From: Streptomyces hygroscopicus
Lineage (GTDB): Bacteria; Actinomycetota; Actinomycetes; Streptomycetales; Streptomycetaceae
Reading direction: 5' to 3'
Assembly: GCA_002021875.1 (NCBI GenBank)
Contig: CP018627.1
Coordinates: 3,472,001-3,536,000 of the forward strand
DNA: 64,000 nucleotides
Shown here: one piece after another, positions 8,320 to 17,072 of the stretch
Layout of the letters: each line of letters starts with the position of its first letter
Numbering within the stretch: position 1 is the stretch's first letter
The notes under the pieces: model-generated
Database searches by the model: none
What the model was told of the DNA's origin: nothing
Seen by the model: only the letters and a program-made list of their open reading frames with translations
Made by a program: the position numbers and the translations under genes

Positions 8320-9666
8320 ATGCCTCGATTAGCTCTTCGCGTGTTGGCGGCGGTAGTGGGCACGCTGACACTGGTGGCCGGCTGCGGCGGCGGCGGTGGC
8401 GATGGCGGATCGGGCAAAGGCCGACGTCCGGCCGGTGCGCATGTGACGATCAGAGTACCTGCCGATGCCCCGACGATCTCGGATGCGGTGTCCTTGGCTC
8501 ACCCCGGTGACCTGGTGCTGGTCGCGCCGGGCGTGTACCACGAGTCGGTGAAGATCGACACGGCGCGCATCACTCTTCGCGGTTTGTCCCGGCACAAGGT
8601 CGTCATCGACGGGCGGTTGCGGCAGCCGAACGGCGTCGTCGTCTCGGCGCCCGGGGTGGCCGTGGAGAACCTGACGGTGAAGAACAACACGCAGAACGGG
8701 GTCCTGGTCACCGGTTCGGCGAAGGCGGCCGCCGGCCTGCCGGGGGGAAGCGGCGGCTACGACACCGGCGACGAGCCCGTCACCTTCCTGAAGTCGTTCC
8801 TGGTCTCCCACGTGACCGCGACCCGCAACGGTCTGTACGGCATCTACGCGTTCTCCGCCCAGAACGGTGTCATCGAGCACTCGTACGCGTCGGGCGGCGC
8901 CGACTCGGGGATCTATGTCGGCCAGTGCAAGCCCTGCAACGTCGTGGTGCGGGACAACGTCGCCGAACTCAACGCGGTCGGTTACGAAGGCACCAACGCC
9001 AGCGAGAACATGTACGTGGTCGGCAACCGCCTGGTCGGCAACCGGGTCGGACTCACCACCAACTCCGACCACCAGGAGAAACTGCTCCCGCAGAAGGGCT
9101 CCGTCATCGCGGGCAATCTGATCGCCGCCAACCAGCAGCCGGCCACCCCGGAACAGGCCGACGGCGGGTGGGGCACCGGCGCCGGCATCGACGGCGGCAG
9201 CGACAACCGGTTCATCCGCAACCGCATCGCCGGCAACCGCAACGCCGGGCTGGTGATCACCGCGACCACCGACATGCCTCCGGTCGGCAACCAGATCGTG
9301 GACAACACGTTCACCGGCAACGGCGTCGACGTCGGCTGGACGTTCCCCACCGCCACGCGGGGACGGGGCAACTGCCTGCGGGGCAACGATCTGCGCACCA
9401 CCGTGCCCGCCCGGCTCGCGACGACTACGGCCTGCCCGCTTCCGGCCGGGTCGTCCTCGCCGACCGGCACGTGGGCGGCGCCGAAGGCACCCGGTGGCAT
9501 CCCGTTCACCGAGGTCGCGGCGCCTGCTCCGCAGCCGCAGTTCCCCGACGCCGCCACCGCGGGCGCCACCGCTCTCCCGCCCGTCCCGGCGCTGCCGAAG
9601 ACGGAGGGCATCCGGCTGCCGCCGACGTCCCTGCTCGCCGCGAACGCGCGGGTGCGGACGTCCTGA
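8320..9666 (+). CDS. lipoprotein with right-handed parallel beta-helix
   Basis: 448 residues from ATG 8320. The lipoprotein signal MPRLALRVLAAVVGTLTL ends in a VAGC lipobox, followed by a Gly/Ser linker. The body shows NosD/pectate-lyase-like coils with regularly spaced Asn and Val/Ile (GVAVENLTVKNNTQNGV, GVIEHSYASGG, GNLIAANQQ). It begins with a short PbH1-associated segment, DAPTISDAVSLAHPGDLVLV. A Pro/Ala-rich tail follows the helix. It probably binds or cleaves a polysaccharide at the cell surface. Codon 4 is TTA and the first codons are unusually AT-rich, suggesting bldA control. A longer in-frame extension to 8212 exists but would bury the lipoprotein signal. Confidence 0.8.
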   Translation: MPRLALRVLAAVVGTLTLVAGCGGGGGDGGSGKGRRPAGAHVTIRVPADAPTISDAVSLAHPGDLVLVAPGVYHESVKIDTARITLRGLSRHKVVIDGRLRQPNGVVVSAPGVAVENLTVKNNTQNGVLVTGSAKAAAGLPGGSGGYDTGDEPVTFLKSFLVSHVTATRNGLYGIYAFSAQNGVIEHSYASGGADSGIYVGQCKPCNVVVRDNVAELNAVGYEGTNASENMYVVGNRLVGNRVGLTTNSDHQEKLLPQKGSVIAGNLIAANQQPATPEQADGGWGTGAGIDGGSDNRFIRNRIAGNRNAGLVITATTDMPPVGNQIVDNTFTGNGVDVGWTFPTATRGRGNCLRGNDLRTTVPARLATTTACPLPAGSSSPTGTWAAPKAPGGIPFTEVAAPAPQPQFPDAATAGATALPPVPALPKTEGIRLPPTSLLAANARVRTS

Positions 9667-9673
9667 ACAGCGG

Positions 9674-10510
9674 CTACCGGGCCGGGGTGGTTCCGGGTAC
9701 CGGCTTGACCGGAACGTACTTGTGGGTGTCGAAATCGATGACTACCGGCTCCGGCTGCGAACCCACGCTGACGCGGACCCGGTACATGGTGCCGTCGGAG
9801 CCGATCCAGTAGCGCACGTTGCCCGCCGTACCGGAGCGGTCAGGGGAGGACGGTCCGGTCATGACGTCCACCCTGTGCCCGTCCACCTGCTCCCGCCCCC
9901 GCCAGGCGGCGCCGTTCTGCGCCAGCAGTTGGGCGTTGTCCGGCCGGTCGCCGCCGAGACCGAGCGCGATGTTCAGGGAGGTGTCCAGCGCGCTGCCGGA
10001 CGACAGCAGCGGACGGTCGTACCAGCCCGAACGGGGCGGCGACGCGGGTGCGTGCGCCGGGGCGTCCGGCATCGGGCGGACGTGCACCGAGGTGGGCGTC
10101 CACTGGACCAGCCCGTCGCTGGACTTGTCGCGCCCGGTGCCGTGCACCACGCCGTAACCGACCTTGCGCCGATAGTCGACGGACCCGGTGACGGTCAGCC
10201 CGCCGGCAGTGCCCGGCACGGTGATCGTCACCGCGCGGCCCTGCGCCTGGTAGTTACGGAATCGCGTGATCGCCAGCCGGCCGGCCTCATCCGTTGTCAG
10301 CGCGCGCGGACCGCCGGCGCCGGAGCCGCCGTCGGCGACCAGGAACGCGGCCACCGCGGCCACCGCGGCCACCGCGACGGCCGCGATGCCGATGACGGCC
10401 GCGGCCCGGCGCGACCGCGGCCATCGGCGCCGGTCAGCCGGACGGCCCGGTGGGGCTTGCCGGATTCTCACGCTCCGCACGCGGTTCGACGCTGACACTC
10501 TCCGATTCAT
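9674..10510 (-). CDS. membrane-anchored protein of unknown function (LolA/LppX-like look)
   Basis: About 278 residues from ATG 10510, placed right after AAAGG; a GTG further in (near VRIRQAPP) is also possible. A basic N-terminus and one alanine/valine-rich membrane segment (around residues 37-62) are followed by an extracellular domain. That domain has several short beta-like stretches (GRAVTITVPGTAGGLTVTGS, VRYWIGSDGTMYRVRVSV). The overall plan resembles single-pass actinobacterial proteins with a LolA/LppX-type lipid-binding fold, but no diagnostic motif is seen. It is tail-to-tail with the beta-helix lipoprotein (7 bp apart) and downstream of the SdrD-like gene, separated from it by a terminator. 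Confidence 0.65.
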   Translation of the reverse strand: MNRRVSASNRVRSVRIRQAPPGRPADRRRWPRSRRAAAVIGIAAVAVAAVAAVAAFLVADGGSGAGGPRALTTDEAGRLAITRFRNYQAQGRAVTITVPGTAGGLTVTGSVDYRRKVGYGVVHGTGRDKSSDGLVQWTPTSVHVRPMPDAPAHAPASPPRSGWYDRPLLSSGSALDTSLNIALGLGGDRPDNAQLLAQNGAAWRGREQVDGHRVDVMTGPSSPDRSGTAGNVRYWIGSDGTMYRVRVSVGSQPEPVVIDFDTHKYVPVKPVPGTTPAR

Positions 10511-10617
10511 CCTTTCGATCACCACACCGTCCGGCCGCCGCGGGCTCGCGGCGGCACTCGGCAGTCCGGTGGCAGACCACGCCAAGGCCGGCCCTCGTGG
10601 ACCGGCCGAGACGTGAG

Positions 10618-10653
10618 CTGCCCGTCCGCGCCGTCCGGATCGCGGACGGGCAG
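10618..10653. terminator. 13-bp perfect hairpin terminator
   Basis: CTGCCCGTCCGCG and its exact reverse complement are separated by a 10-nt loop. It lies just after the stop of the large surface-protein gene (10674) on the minus strand and before the next minus-strand gene. Confidence 0.65.
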
Positions 10654-10673
10654 ATCAGCGTTGTGCGGTTCGT

Positions 10674-13205
10674 TCAGTGTTGCCGGGCGCGACGATTCCG
10701 GGTCACGAACGCGATGACCAGGCCCGCACCCACCAGCAGACCGACGATGCCGATCATCTCCACCAGCCCGGGCGTACCGGTGTTCGCCAGCGAACCCCCG
10801 CCTCCACCGTCCGGGCCCGGGTGGTTGGCAGACGGCGCGGGCGGCGGCGTGGAGGCAGCGGGCGGCGTCGGAGTCGATGTCGGTGCCGGTGTCGGTGTGG
10901 GAGTCGACGTCGGGGTGGGAGTCGGCGTCGGCGTCGGCTCTTCCTTCGGGATGTACACCCCGGCGTCGATCGTGTGATCGACCCCGCCCGGCCTGTCCGG
11001 CGCCGTGACAGGCGCGTAGCCGTCACACAACGGTCCGGTGGTCGGCGGGGTCACATTGGAGTCGTGCCCACGGTTGGCACCGGCCCGCGGGAGCGTGAAC
11101 CTCAGCTCGCTCGCCGGGGGCTGCTCGGGCACCTGGCTGGTGTCCGCGGTGCACACGTCGAACTGCACCCTGTACTTCGCGCCCGGTGTGAGCTCGTACT
11201 CGGCGCCGACACCCCCGAAGTAGTACTCGCCGGCGGCATTGGTCCTGGTCGTGGCGACCTGTTTGCCGTCCGAGTCCAGCAGGTTGATCGTCGCCCCCGG
11301 CAGCAGCACGTGCCCCGGGTCCTGGATCCCGTTGTGGTCGCCGTCGAACCACACGACGTTGCCGATCTGGATCGGCGCGTTCGCCGCCGCGTACGCGATG
11401 TCACCGAGCCCGCCGGCCTTGCCGAACCCGCCTTGTTGCTGGCTGACGAACTGGAACCCGTTGGCGGTCGGGTTGTTGCCCGGGCCCTGACCGGTCGTGA
11501 TGTCGTGGTACCCGGTCCCTGAGGTCGCGACGTTGACGACCGGGTCGAACTCCGTGCTGGCGACCCACTGCTGCTGCGGGATATAGGCCACCGACCCCAG
11601 CGCGGTCTCCTGGTGCGCGTTGGCGTAAAAGTCGCCCGGGAAGTATTCGACGACACCGGCGGCCTGGCCGCCATTGTTGGCGGGGGTGGCGTGGTTGGGG
11701 CAGCTCCCGGTGCCTTCCCACTGGTATTCGCCGGTGGGAGTGGCGCAGACCATGGTGATGTCACCACCGGACATGCCGTTTTCCGCCGTGTCGTTCCCCG
11801 GGCGGGGGTCCAGCCCTCCCCAACTGAGCACGTCCATGAACCGGTCGCGGAAACCCAGGATCATCGAGCCGTCGCGGGCGAAGGCGAGGGAGGCCAGCTC
11901 CGGCTGCGGATCGATGAAGACGCCGCCCGACTTCCGGTCGTCCCACGTGTCCAGGCTGGTGTTCCACGGGTTCCAGTGGGTGGCCTTGTCGCCGGAACCG
12001 AAGACGGTGCCGCGTTCGTCCGTGAGCGGGTGGCTCAGCACCGTGGTGAACCGCTTGCCGTCGTAGGTGGAGACGAAGGCTTTCAGGTCCGCGCGCTGCT
12101 GCGTGCTCTCCGCGCTGCACACGCCGCCGACGTACAGCGTGTTGTTGTGGGCCTGGAGACCGAACGGCCGCCAGTCGTCGGGGCTCGCGCACCCCGGGTC
12201 CGGGATCGGGACCGTCGACTTGGGCGCCGCGGCGGTGGCCCCTGTCGCGTCGAAGCTCACCAGGCTGCGGGTCCGCAGGTTCACCGCGTACAGCGTGGAG
12301 CCATCCTCCGACAGGGCCAGACCACCGATGCTCTCCTTGCCCGGCACGTCGGTGAACCCGGGATCCTTGATCATGTTGGCGGTGTCGTGCCGCGTCACCG
12401 CGGCGTCCGGCACCCGCGCGAACAGCTCCGGCGCACCCGAGCCGTTGACCGGCACCGTGTAGATCGCGCCCCCGCCCTGCGGCCCGTACGGGGCGTACCG
12501 GCGGGCGAACGCGCCCTGGAACAGCCGGGTCCGGTCCTTGTCGTACGCCAACCCGAACGTCGTGCCCACCTGGTCCTGCGTGGCCAGCGTGGTCGGGCAC
12601 GCCACATCGGTGGGGCACGTGCCCCGGGTCTTCGTCCCGAACGCCACCAACGCCCGGTTGTCGGTCCCGTTGGCGCCGTTGTGGATCGGCACGAAGTACC
12701 GCGAGTCCGGCAGTGTGTAGTCGGCCGGATCCCACACCCCCGTCACCACCGAGGCGTTCTTCTCGTCCGACACATCCACGAACGACGTGAAGCTGTCGAA
12801 GTGGTTCTCCGCCGTCGACGCGGGCGCCGCCCGCAGATAGTCGCTGTACGGTGCCGGGATGCTGACGTCGACGCGGTACCGGCCGCCGCTCAGCACGGTC
12901 GACTGCGCCACCACGACCTTTCCGGTGGCATCCGTGACGCCGGTGACAACGTGCCCAGCGGGGTCGGAGATCTCCACCTTCATGCCCCGCTGCGGCACGT
13001 CCATCGTCGCGTTGATCACGCCGGTGCCGAAGAAGTCGCGCAGCACCTCAACCGTCAGCGTGCCGTCGGCGGTCGAAGCGGCGGCCGGTCCAGCCGTCGC
13101 TCCCACGGCGCCGCCTGCCAGCAAAAGAACAGATAACGCGATGCGCGCCGGCGGCTCCACGAGCCTCCGGGCTAACCGGCGCGAGTCTCTGCCGAGTCGG
13201 TTCAT
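10674..13205 (-). CDS. large sortase-anchored surface protein with SdrD B-like domain
   Basis: 843 residues from ATG 13205 (ribosome site GGAG 9 nt ahead; a GTG five codons earlier is less well placed). A signal peptide with cleavage near PAAA-STADG leads into Ig-like and beta-propeller-like regions. An SdrD B-type domain follows (IGNVVWFDGDHNGIQDPG, GEYYFGGVGAEYELTPG). Then come a Pro/Thr-rich wall-spanning segment and the sorting signal LANTG, a hydrophobic helix and a basic tail. LAxTG is the motif preferred by actinobacterial class E sortases. Codon 24, within the signal peptide, is TTA, so full production should need bldA, which fits a developmental surface protein. Confidence 0.83.
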   Translation of the reverse strand: MNRLGRDSRRLARRLVEPPARIALSVLLLAGGAVGATAGPAAASTADGTLTVEVLRDFFGTGVINATMDVPQRGMKVEISDPAGHVVTGVTDATGKVVVAQSTVLSGGRYRVDVSIPAPYSDYLRAAPASTAENHFDSFTSFVDVSDEKNASVVTGVWDPADYTLPDSRYFVPIHNGANGTDNRALVAFGTKTRGTCPTDVACPTTLATQDQVGTTFGLAYDKDRTRLFQGAFARRYAPYGPQGGGAIYTVPVNGSGAPELFARVPDAAVTRHDTANMIKDPGFTDVPGKESIGGLALSEDGSTLYAVNLRTRSLVSFDATGATAAAPKSTVPIPDPGCASPDDWRPFGLQAHNNTLYVGGVCSAESTQQRADLKAFVSTYDGKRFTTVLSHPLTDERGTVFGSGDKATHWNPWNTSLDTWDDRKSGGVFIDPQPELASLAFARDGSMILGFRDRFMDVLSWGGLDPRPGNDTAENGMSGGDITMVCATPTGEYQWEGTGSCPNHATPANNGGQAAGVVEYFPGDFYANAHQETALGSVAYIPQQQWVASTEFDPVVNVATSGTGYHDITTGQGPGNNPTANGFQFVSQQQGGFGKAGGLGDIAYAAANAPIQIGNVVWFDGDHNGIQDPGHVLLPGATINLLDSDGKQVATTRTNAAGEYYFGGVGAEYELTPGAKYRVQFDVCTADTSQVPEQPPASELRFTLPRAGANRGHDSNVTPPTTGPLCDGYAPVTAPDRPGGVDHTIDAGVYIPKEEPTPTPTPTPTSTPTPTPAPTSTPTPPAASTPPPAPSANHPGPDGGGGGSLANTGTPGLVEMIGIVGLLVGAGLVIAFVTRNRRARQH

Positions 13206-13752
13206 GGCATCACACTCCACACTTCTCTTGTCGTGAAAACAGACCGCAGGCGCGGACGCCGGCCGCGAACGTCACGGCAGAAAAAGGGGCCCACTGCTGC
13301 TGCGTGGACCACTTTGTGATGATCGTATGAGGATATTGCGGGTGAGCTGCAAGCGCCGTAGGCCAGGAAAAGCAAACGCGCGTTCACGACCTCGGGCAGG
13401 ACCGCGCCGAGTTGCGTGTTTTTGCAGCTCAATCACGATGCCTTCGCCCCCACCCCCACCTCGCCGACCGCCATCGCGAGCAGCGCGCGATATCCTATCC
13501 CCTGGAGTCTCGCCGCCACCAGCGGAACCCCTCGCATTCATCGGGATCCGCGATAGCCTCCGGACGCCCAGGGAATGGCGACCGAAAGAATGTGCGACAG
13601 TGAAGTGATGGCCGAAAGCAGGCCAGAATCGTCGCCACCCGGTACGACAAGCTCGAATTCGGTCGGCCAATGTTGCCCCGCGGCCTGCCCAACGGCCGCG
13701 ATCAGCGGCAGGCACGACACGACCGCTTGGTGCGAATGGTCGCGCCGGAACA
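13206..13752. other. 547-bp gap without a convincing gene
   Basis: The stretch holds the upstream region of the surface-protein gene and the downstream region of the sugar permease. It is more AT-rich than its surroundings near 13310-13360. An open frame at 13272-13715 (minus) has Arg/Gly-rich composition with no domain and poor codon bias, and I do not accept it. No clear hairpin or repeat is seen. Confidence 0.5.
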
Positions 13753-14967
13753 TCAGGCCCGGCCGTGGGCCCGTTGTGCGCGGCGGGACAGGGAGTCGAC
13801 GACGACGGCGAGCAGCAGCACGCCGCCGGTGATCATGAACTGCACGGCGGTCTGGATGTCCATGAGCGCCACGCCCGAGGCGATCGACTGGATGACCAGC
13901 ACGCCCAGCAGGGCGGACCAGGTGCTGCCACGGCCGCCGAAGAGGCTGGTGCCGCCGATGACGGCCGCGGCGATGGCGTTCATCAGCAGGTCGGTGGTGA
14001 CCGATGTCTGGCTCACCGAGTTGATCCGGGAGGCCAGGAACAGGCCGCCGATGGCGGCCATCGTGCTCGACATCATGAACGCCGAGGTCCGCACCCAGGC
14101 CACATTGACCCCGGCGCGGCGGGCCGCCTCGACCCCGCCGCCCAGCGCGAAGATCATCCGCCCGTAGGCCGTGCGACGCAGGACGTAGTCGAGGATGACG
14201 AGGACGACCAGGAAGATCAGGAGGGCGAGGGGCAGGCCCTGGAACTGGTTGAGCACATACGCGGCGGCGAAGGCGATCAGCGCGAGCACCCCCGTGCGCA
14301 GGGCGATCTCGGCCGGGGAGCGGGCGGGTACTCCGGCGGCGCGGCGGCGGGTGACATCCCGCCAGGCGGTCAGGAAGTACCCGGCCGTGCCGAGCGCCGC
14401 CAGTGCGTAGGCGGCGACGACATCGGAGAAGTAGAAGTTGGTCAGCTTGGCGACCAGGCCCTGATCGTCGAGGTTGATGGTGCCGTAGGGGCCCATGATG
14501 GCGAGCATCAGGCCGTACCACCCCAGCAGTCCGGCGAGGGTGACCACGAACGCCGGGACGCCGACCACGGCGGTGAAGAAGCCGTGGACGAAGCCGACCG
14601 CCGTACCGCCGAGCGCGGCCAGGACGATGGCGGGTGGCTCGGGCATGCCGTAGTTGACGTTCAACACGGCGAACAGGGCGGAGGCCAGGCCGCTCACCGA
14701 GCCCACCGACAGATCGATCTCGCCGATCAGCAGGACGAAGATCACGCCGACCGCGATCATGCCGGTGCCGACGATGTCCACGCTGAGGTTGGAGAGGTTG
14801 CGCGGGGAGAGGAAGTGAGGGTTGAGGATCTGGAAGATCAGCCAGATCGCGAGCAGTCCGAGCGCGACCGGGACGGAGCCGAGCGCTCCACCGCCCAATT
14901 TCCGCCCGAACGCGTCGGCGAAGCGTTCGGCACCGTGTGCGCTGGGTCCGCCGATCCCGCCGGGCAC
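13753..14967 (-). CDS. xylH: CUT2-family sugar ABC transporter permease (XylH-like)
   Basis: 404 residues and about ten hydrophobic helices. Family signatures are GEIDLSVGSVSGLASALFAV near the N-terminus and VGVPAFVVTLAGLLGWYGL, both typical of BPD_transp_2 permeases such as XylH/RbsC. ALGGGVEAARRAGVNVAWVR is the coupling loop region. The start is placed at GTG 14967, 8 nt after GGAG; an alternative GTG at 14973 overlaps the ATPase stop as GTGA. It forms the membrane channel with the ATPase at 14970 and the binding protein at 15765. The length of about 400 is that of XylH rather than the shorter RbsC. Confidence 0.88.
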   Translation of the reverse strand: MPGGIGGPSAHGAERFADAFGRKLGGGALGSVPVALGLLAIWLIFQILNPHFLSPRNLSNLSVDIVGTGMIAVGVIFVLLIGEIDLSVGSVSGLASALFAVLNVNYGMPEPPAIVLAALGGTAVGFVHGFFTAVVGVPAFVVTLAGLLGWYGLMLAIMGPYGTINLDDQGLVAKLTNFYFSDVVAAYALAALGTAGYFLTAWRDVTRRRAAGVPARSPAEIALRTGVLALIAFAAAYVLNQFQGLPLALLIFLVVLVILDYVLRRTAYGRMIFALGGGVEAARRAGVNVAWVRTSAFMMSSTMAAIGGLFLASRINSVSQTSVTTDLLMNAIAAAVIGGTSLFGGRGSTWSALLGVLVIQSIASGVALMDIQTAVQFMITGGVLLLAVVVDSLSRRAQRAHGRA

Positions 14968-14969
14968 GC

Positions 14970-15752
14970 TCACAACTCCCCCTCCCGCGTCGCCCGCCGC
15001 GTCACCGCGTTGTCCGAGGCGCCGGTGATGGAGGAGACGATCTGCTCCTGGGAGGTGGTGGTGACGTCGAAGAACCCGTTGTTGCGGCCCAGGCGCAGCA
15101 CCGCGACCCAGTCCGCGACGGCCTTGACATCGCCCAGGTTGTGGCTGATCAGCAGCACCCCGAGGCCGCGTTCGCGGAGCCGTTCCACCAGATCGAGGAC
15201 CTGGGCGGTCTGCTCGATGCCAAGGGCGGCGGTGGGCTCGTCCAGCATGACCAGGCGCGGCTCGCCGAGCAGCGCCCGGGAGATGGCGACGGTCTGCCGC
15301 TGGCCTCCGGAGAGCGAGGCGACGGGCCTGCGCACATCGGGGATGCGGATGGCGAGGGTGGCCAGCAGATCGCGGGTACGGCGCTCCATCTCCACCTCGT
15401 CCAGGATGCCGATCCGGGTGATCTCCCGGCCGAGGAAGAGATTGCCGACGACATCGAGGTTGTCGCAGAGCGAGAGGTCCTGGTAGACGGTGGCGATCCC
15501 CAGATGCTGGGCATCGTGCGGGCGGCCGATGTGGACGGGGTGGCCCTGCCATTCGAGGGTGCCCGTATCGGCCGGTTCGACCCCCGCGATCACCTTGACC
15601 AGGGTGGACTTCCCCGCGCCGTTGTCACCCACCAGGGCGATGACCTCACCGGCGTGGATCTCCAGATCGACGTCCGTGAGCGCCTCGACCGCGCCGAAGC
15701 GCTTGAAGACGCCACGCAGCGCCAGCAGGGGCGGGGCCGACGGTTGGGCCAT
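14970..15752 (-). CDS. sugar ABC transporter ATP-binding protein (XylG/FrcA-like)
   Basis: 260 residues, a single nucleotide-binding domain. Walker A is GDNGAGKSTLVKVIAG, Q-loop VYQDLSLCDNL, signature LSGGQRQTVAIS, Walker B LVMLDEPTAAL, H-loop LLISHNLGD. CUT2 transporters often have a double-length ATPase (RbsA, XylG about 500 residues). The one-domain form here is the FrcA type common in Streptomyces. It follows the binding-protein gene by 12 bp and its stop overlaps or abuts the permease start, so the three are one transcript. Confidence 0.88.
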   Translation of the reverse strand: MAQPSAPPLLALRGVFKRFGAVEALTDVDLEIHAGEVIALVGDNGAGKSTLVKVIAGVEPADTGTLEWQGHPVHIGRPHDAQHLGIATVYQDLSLCDNLDVVGNLFLGREITRIGILDEVEMERRTRDLLATLAIRIPDVRRPVASLSGGQRQTVAISRALLGEPRLVMLDEPTAALGIEQTAQVLDLVERLRERGLGVLLISHNLGDVKAVADWVAVLRLGRNNGFFDVTTTSQEQIVSSITGASDNAVTRRATREGEL

Positions 15753-15764
15753 CCACTCCTCCCT

Positions 15765-17072
15765 TCATCCCGCGTCGTGCGATGAGCCGTCCCGGCCGAT
15801 GAGCCCGGCCTTGCGGCAGTCATCCGCATACTTCTTGGTGCATATCTGATCGACGCGATACAGACCGTCCTTGATGACAGTGCTCCTGATGTTGTGCACG
15901 GTCAGGGCCACCGGGTTGAGCAGCACCGCGGGGATGCCACGGGCGCTGGCGCTGTTGACCCGCTGCTTGGCGATCCCGCTGAGCGATCTGCCGTGCCCCA
16001 GCGCGACGGCCATCTCCGCGGCGGTGTACGCCTCTGGCTTGAACGGCTTGTAGACGCTCATGTACTGCTGACCCGCGACAATCCGCTGAACGGCCGCCAG
16101 CTCGGCGTCCTGGCCGGTGACCGGGGGCAGCGGATGGATCCGGGCCGTCTTGAGCGCGGTGATGACGCCCGAGGCCAGGCCGTCGTTGGCGGCGAGGACG
16201 CCGTCGATGGCATGGGGGCCCAGGGCGGCGATGGCGGCGGACATGTTGCGGTTGGCGTTCTCCGGCCGCCAGCCGACGGTCTCGTAGGACTTGGCGATCC
16301 TGACCTTGCCCTGGAGGACGGACCGCGCGCCCCGTTCGAACCAGGCCGCGTTGGGGTCGGTCGACGAGCCGTTCATCATGACGACCTGGCGGTTCTTGGG
16401 GTTCGGGCCCAGCGCCTTCAGCAGCGCCTCGCCCTGGAGCCGGCCGACGCGTCCGCCGTCGAAGGAGACATAGCCGGAGATGGGCCCCTCCGCGAGACGG
16501 TCGTAGGCGACGACCGGGACGTTGGCGCGGCGGGCCTGGATCACGGAGTGGCGGACGGCCTTGGTGTCCACCGCGTCCAGGATGAGCACATCGATCCCGT
16601 TCGTGATCATGGCTTCGATCTGGTTGCGCTGGGCGACTGGATCGTGCTGGGCGCTGGAGTAGTCCACCGTGCAGCGCGGGCACAGCTCCTCGACCCGCTT
16701 CTGGATCAGGCGCCTGTCGAAGCGCTCGAAGCGGACGATCTCGTTCTCCGGGAGCAGCAGCCCGATCCGCAGTGCCCCGTGGTGGTGCCCGGTCGCGCCG
16801 ACCCTCTCGCCGACCTGGGCCGCCTTGCCGCATGCGGCGAGGGATACGGCAAGGACCAGGCCCACCGTGACGGCGACGGCCGCGCGGAGGCGATCGCGCG
16901 TACGGGAGCGCGTACGGGGATGCGTACGCGAGCGCGTGCGCACCCGCGTACGCGCGTACGTACGGGCTCGCGCCTGGGCGTGCGTACGAACTCGCGCCTG
17001 GGCGTGCGTACAGACTCGCGCCTGAGCGTGCGTACAGACTCGCGCCTGGGCGTGCGTACGGGAGCGGCTCAT
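15765..17072 (-). CDS. xylF: sugar-binding lipoprotein (XylF-like) with repetitive basic N-terminal extension
   Basis: 435 residues. From about residue 55 there is a standard lipoprotein signal (RLRAAVAVTVGLVLAVSLAAC) and a periplasmic-binding-protein type 1 fold (LRIGLLLPENEIVRFERFD, VVMMNGSSTDPNAA, VLAANDGLASGVITALK, VTGQDAELAAVQRI). These match xylose/ribose-type CUT2 receptors. The first ~55 residues are an unusual 8-residue repeat (THAQARVC, THAQARVR and decayed copies) encoded by a 24-bp DNA repeat. XylF-like receptors lack this. The ATG at 17072 overlaps the stop of the upstream phosphatase gene (ATGA), which supports this start; an internal GTG (RVRTRSR) could instead initiate without the repeats. 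Confidence 0.85.
   Translation of the reverse strand: MSRSRTHAQARVCTHAQARVCTHAQARVRTHAQARARTYARTRVRTRSRTHPRTRSRTRDRLRAAVAVTVGLVLAVSLAACGKAAQVGERVGATGHHHGALRIGLLLPENEIVRFERFDRRLIQKRVEELCPRCTVDYSSAQHDPVAQRNQIEAMITNGIDVLILDAVDTKAVRHSVIQARRANVPVVAYDRLAEGPISGYVSFDGGRVGRLQGEALLKALGPNPKNRQVVMMNGSSTDPNAAWFERGARSVLQGKVRIAKSYETVGWRPENANRNMSAAIAALGPHAIDGVLAANDGLASGVITALKTARIHPLPPVTGQDAELAAVQRIVAGQQYMSVYKPFKPEAYTAAEMAVALGHGRSLSGIAKQRVNSASARGIPAVLLNPVALTVHNIRSTVIKDGLYRVDQICTKKYADDCRKAGLIGRDGSSHDAG
16967..17062. repeat. 24-bp tandem repeat, four near-perfect copies
   Basis: Units begin at 16967, 16991, 17015 and 17039 (consensus CTCGCGCCTGGGCGTGCGTA plus four variable bases). More degenerate copies continue leftwards to about 16895. 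The period is a multiple of three, so the frame of the XylF-like gene stays open and the copies read as an 8-residue peptide repeat. The GTACGC words are rich in CpG. Confidence 0.85.

Noticed and set aside
13272..13715. 147-codon minus-strand frame in the 13.2-13.7 kb gap
   Set aside because: No ribosome site, no domain, Arg/Gly-rich, and codon third positions not GC-biased like real genes here.
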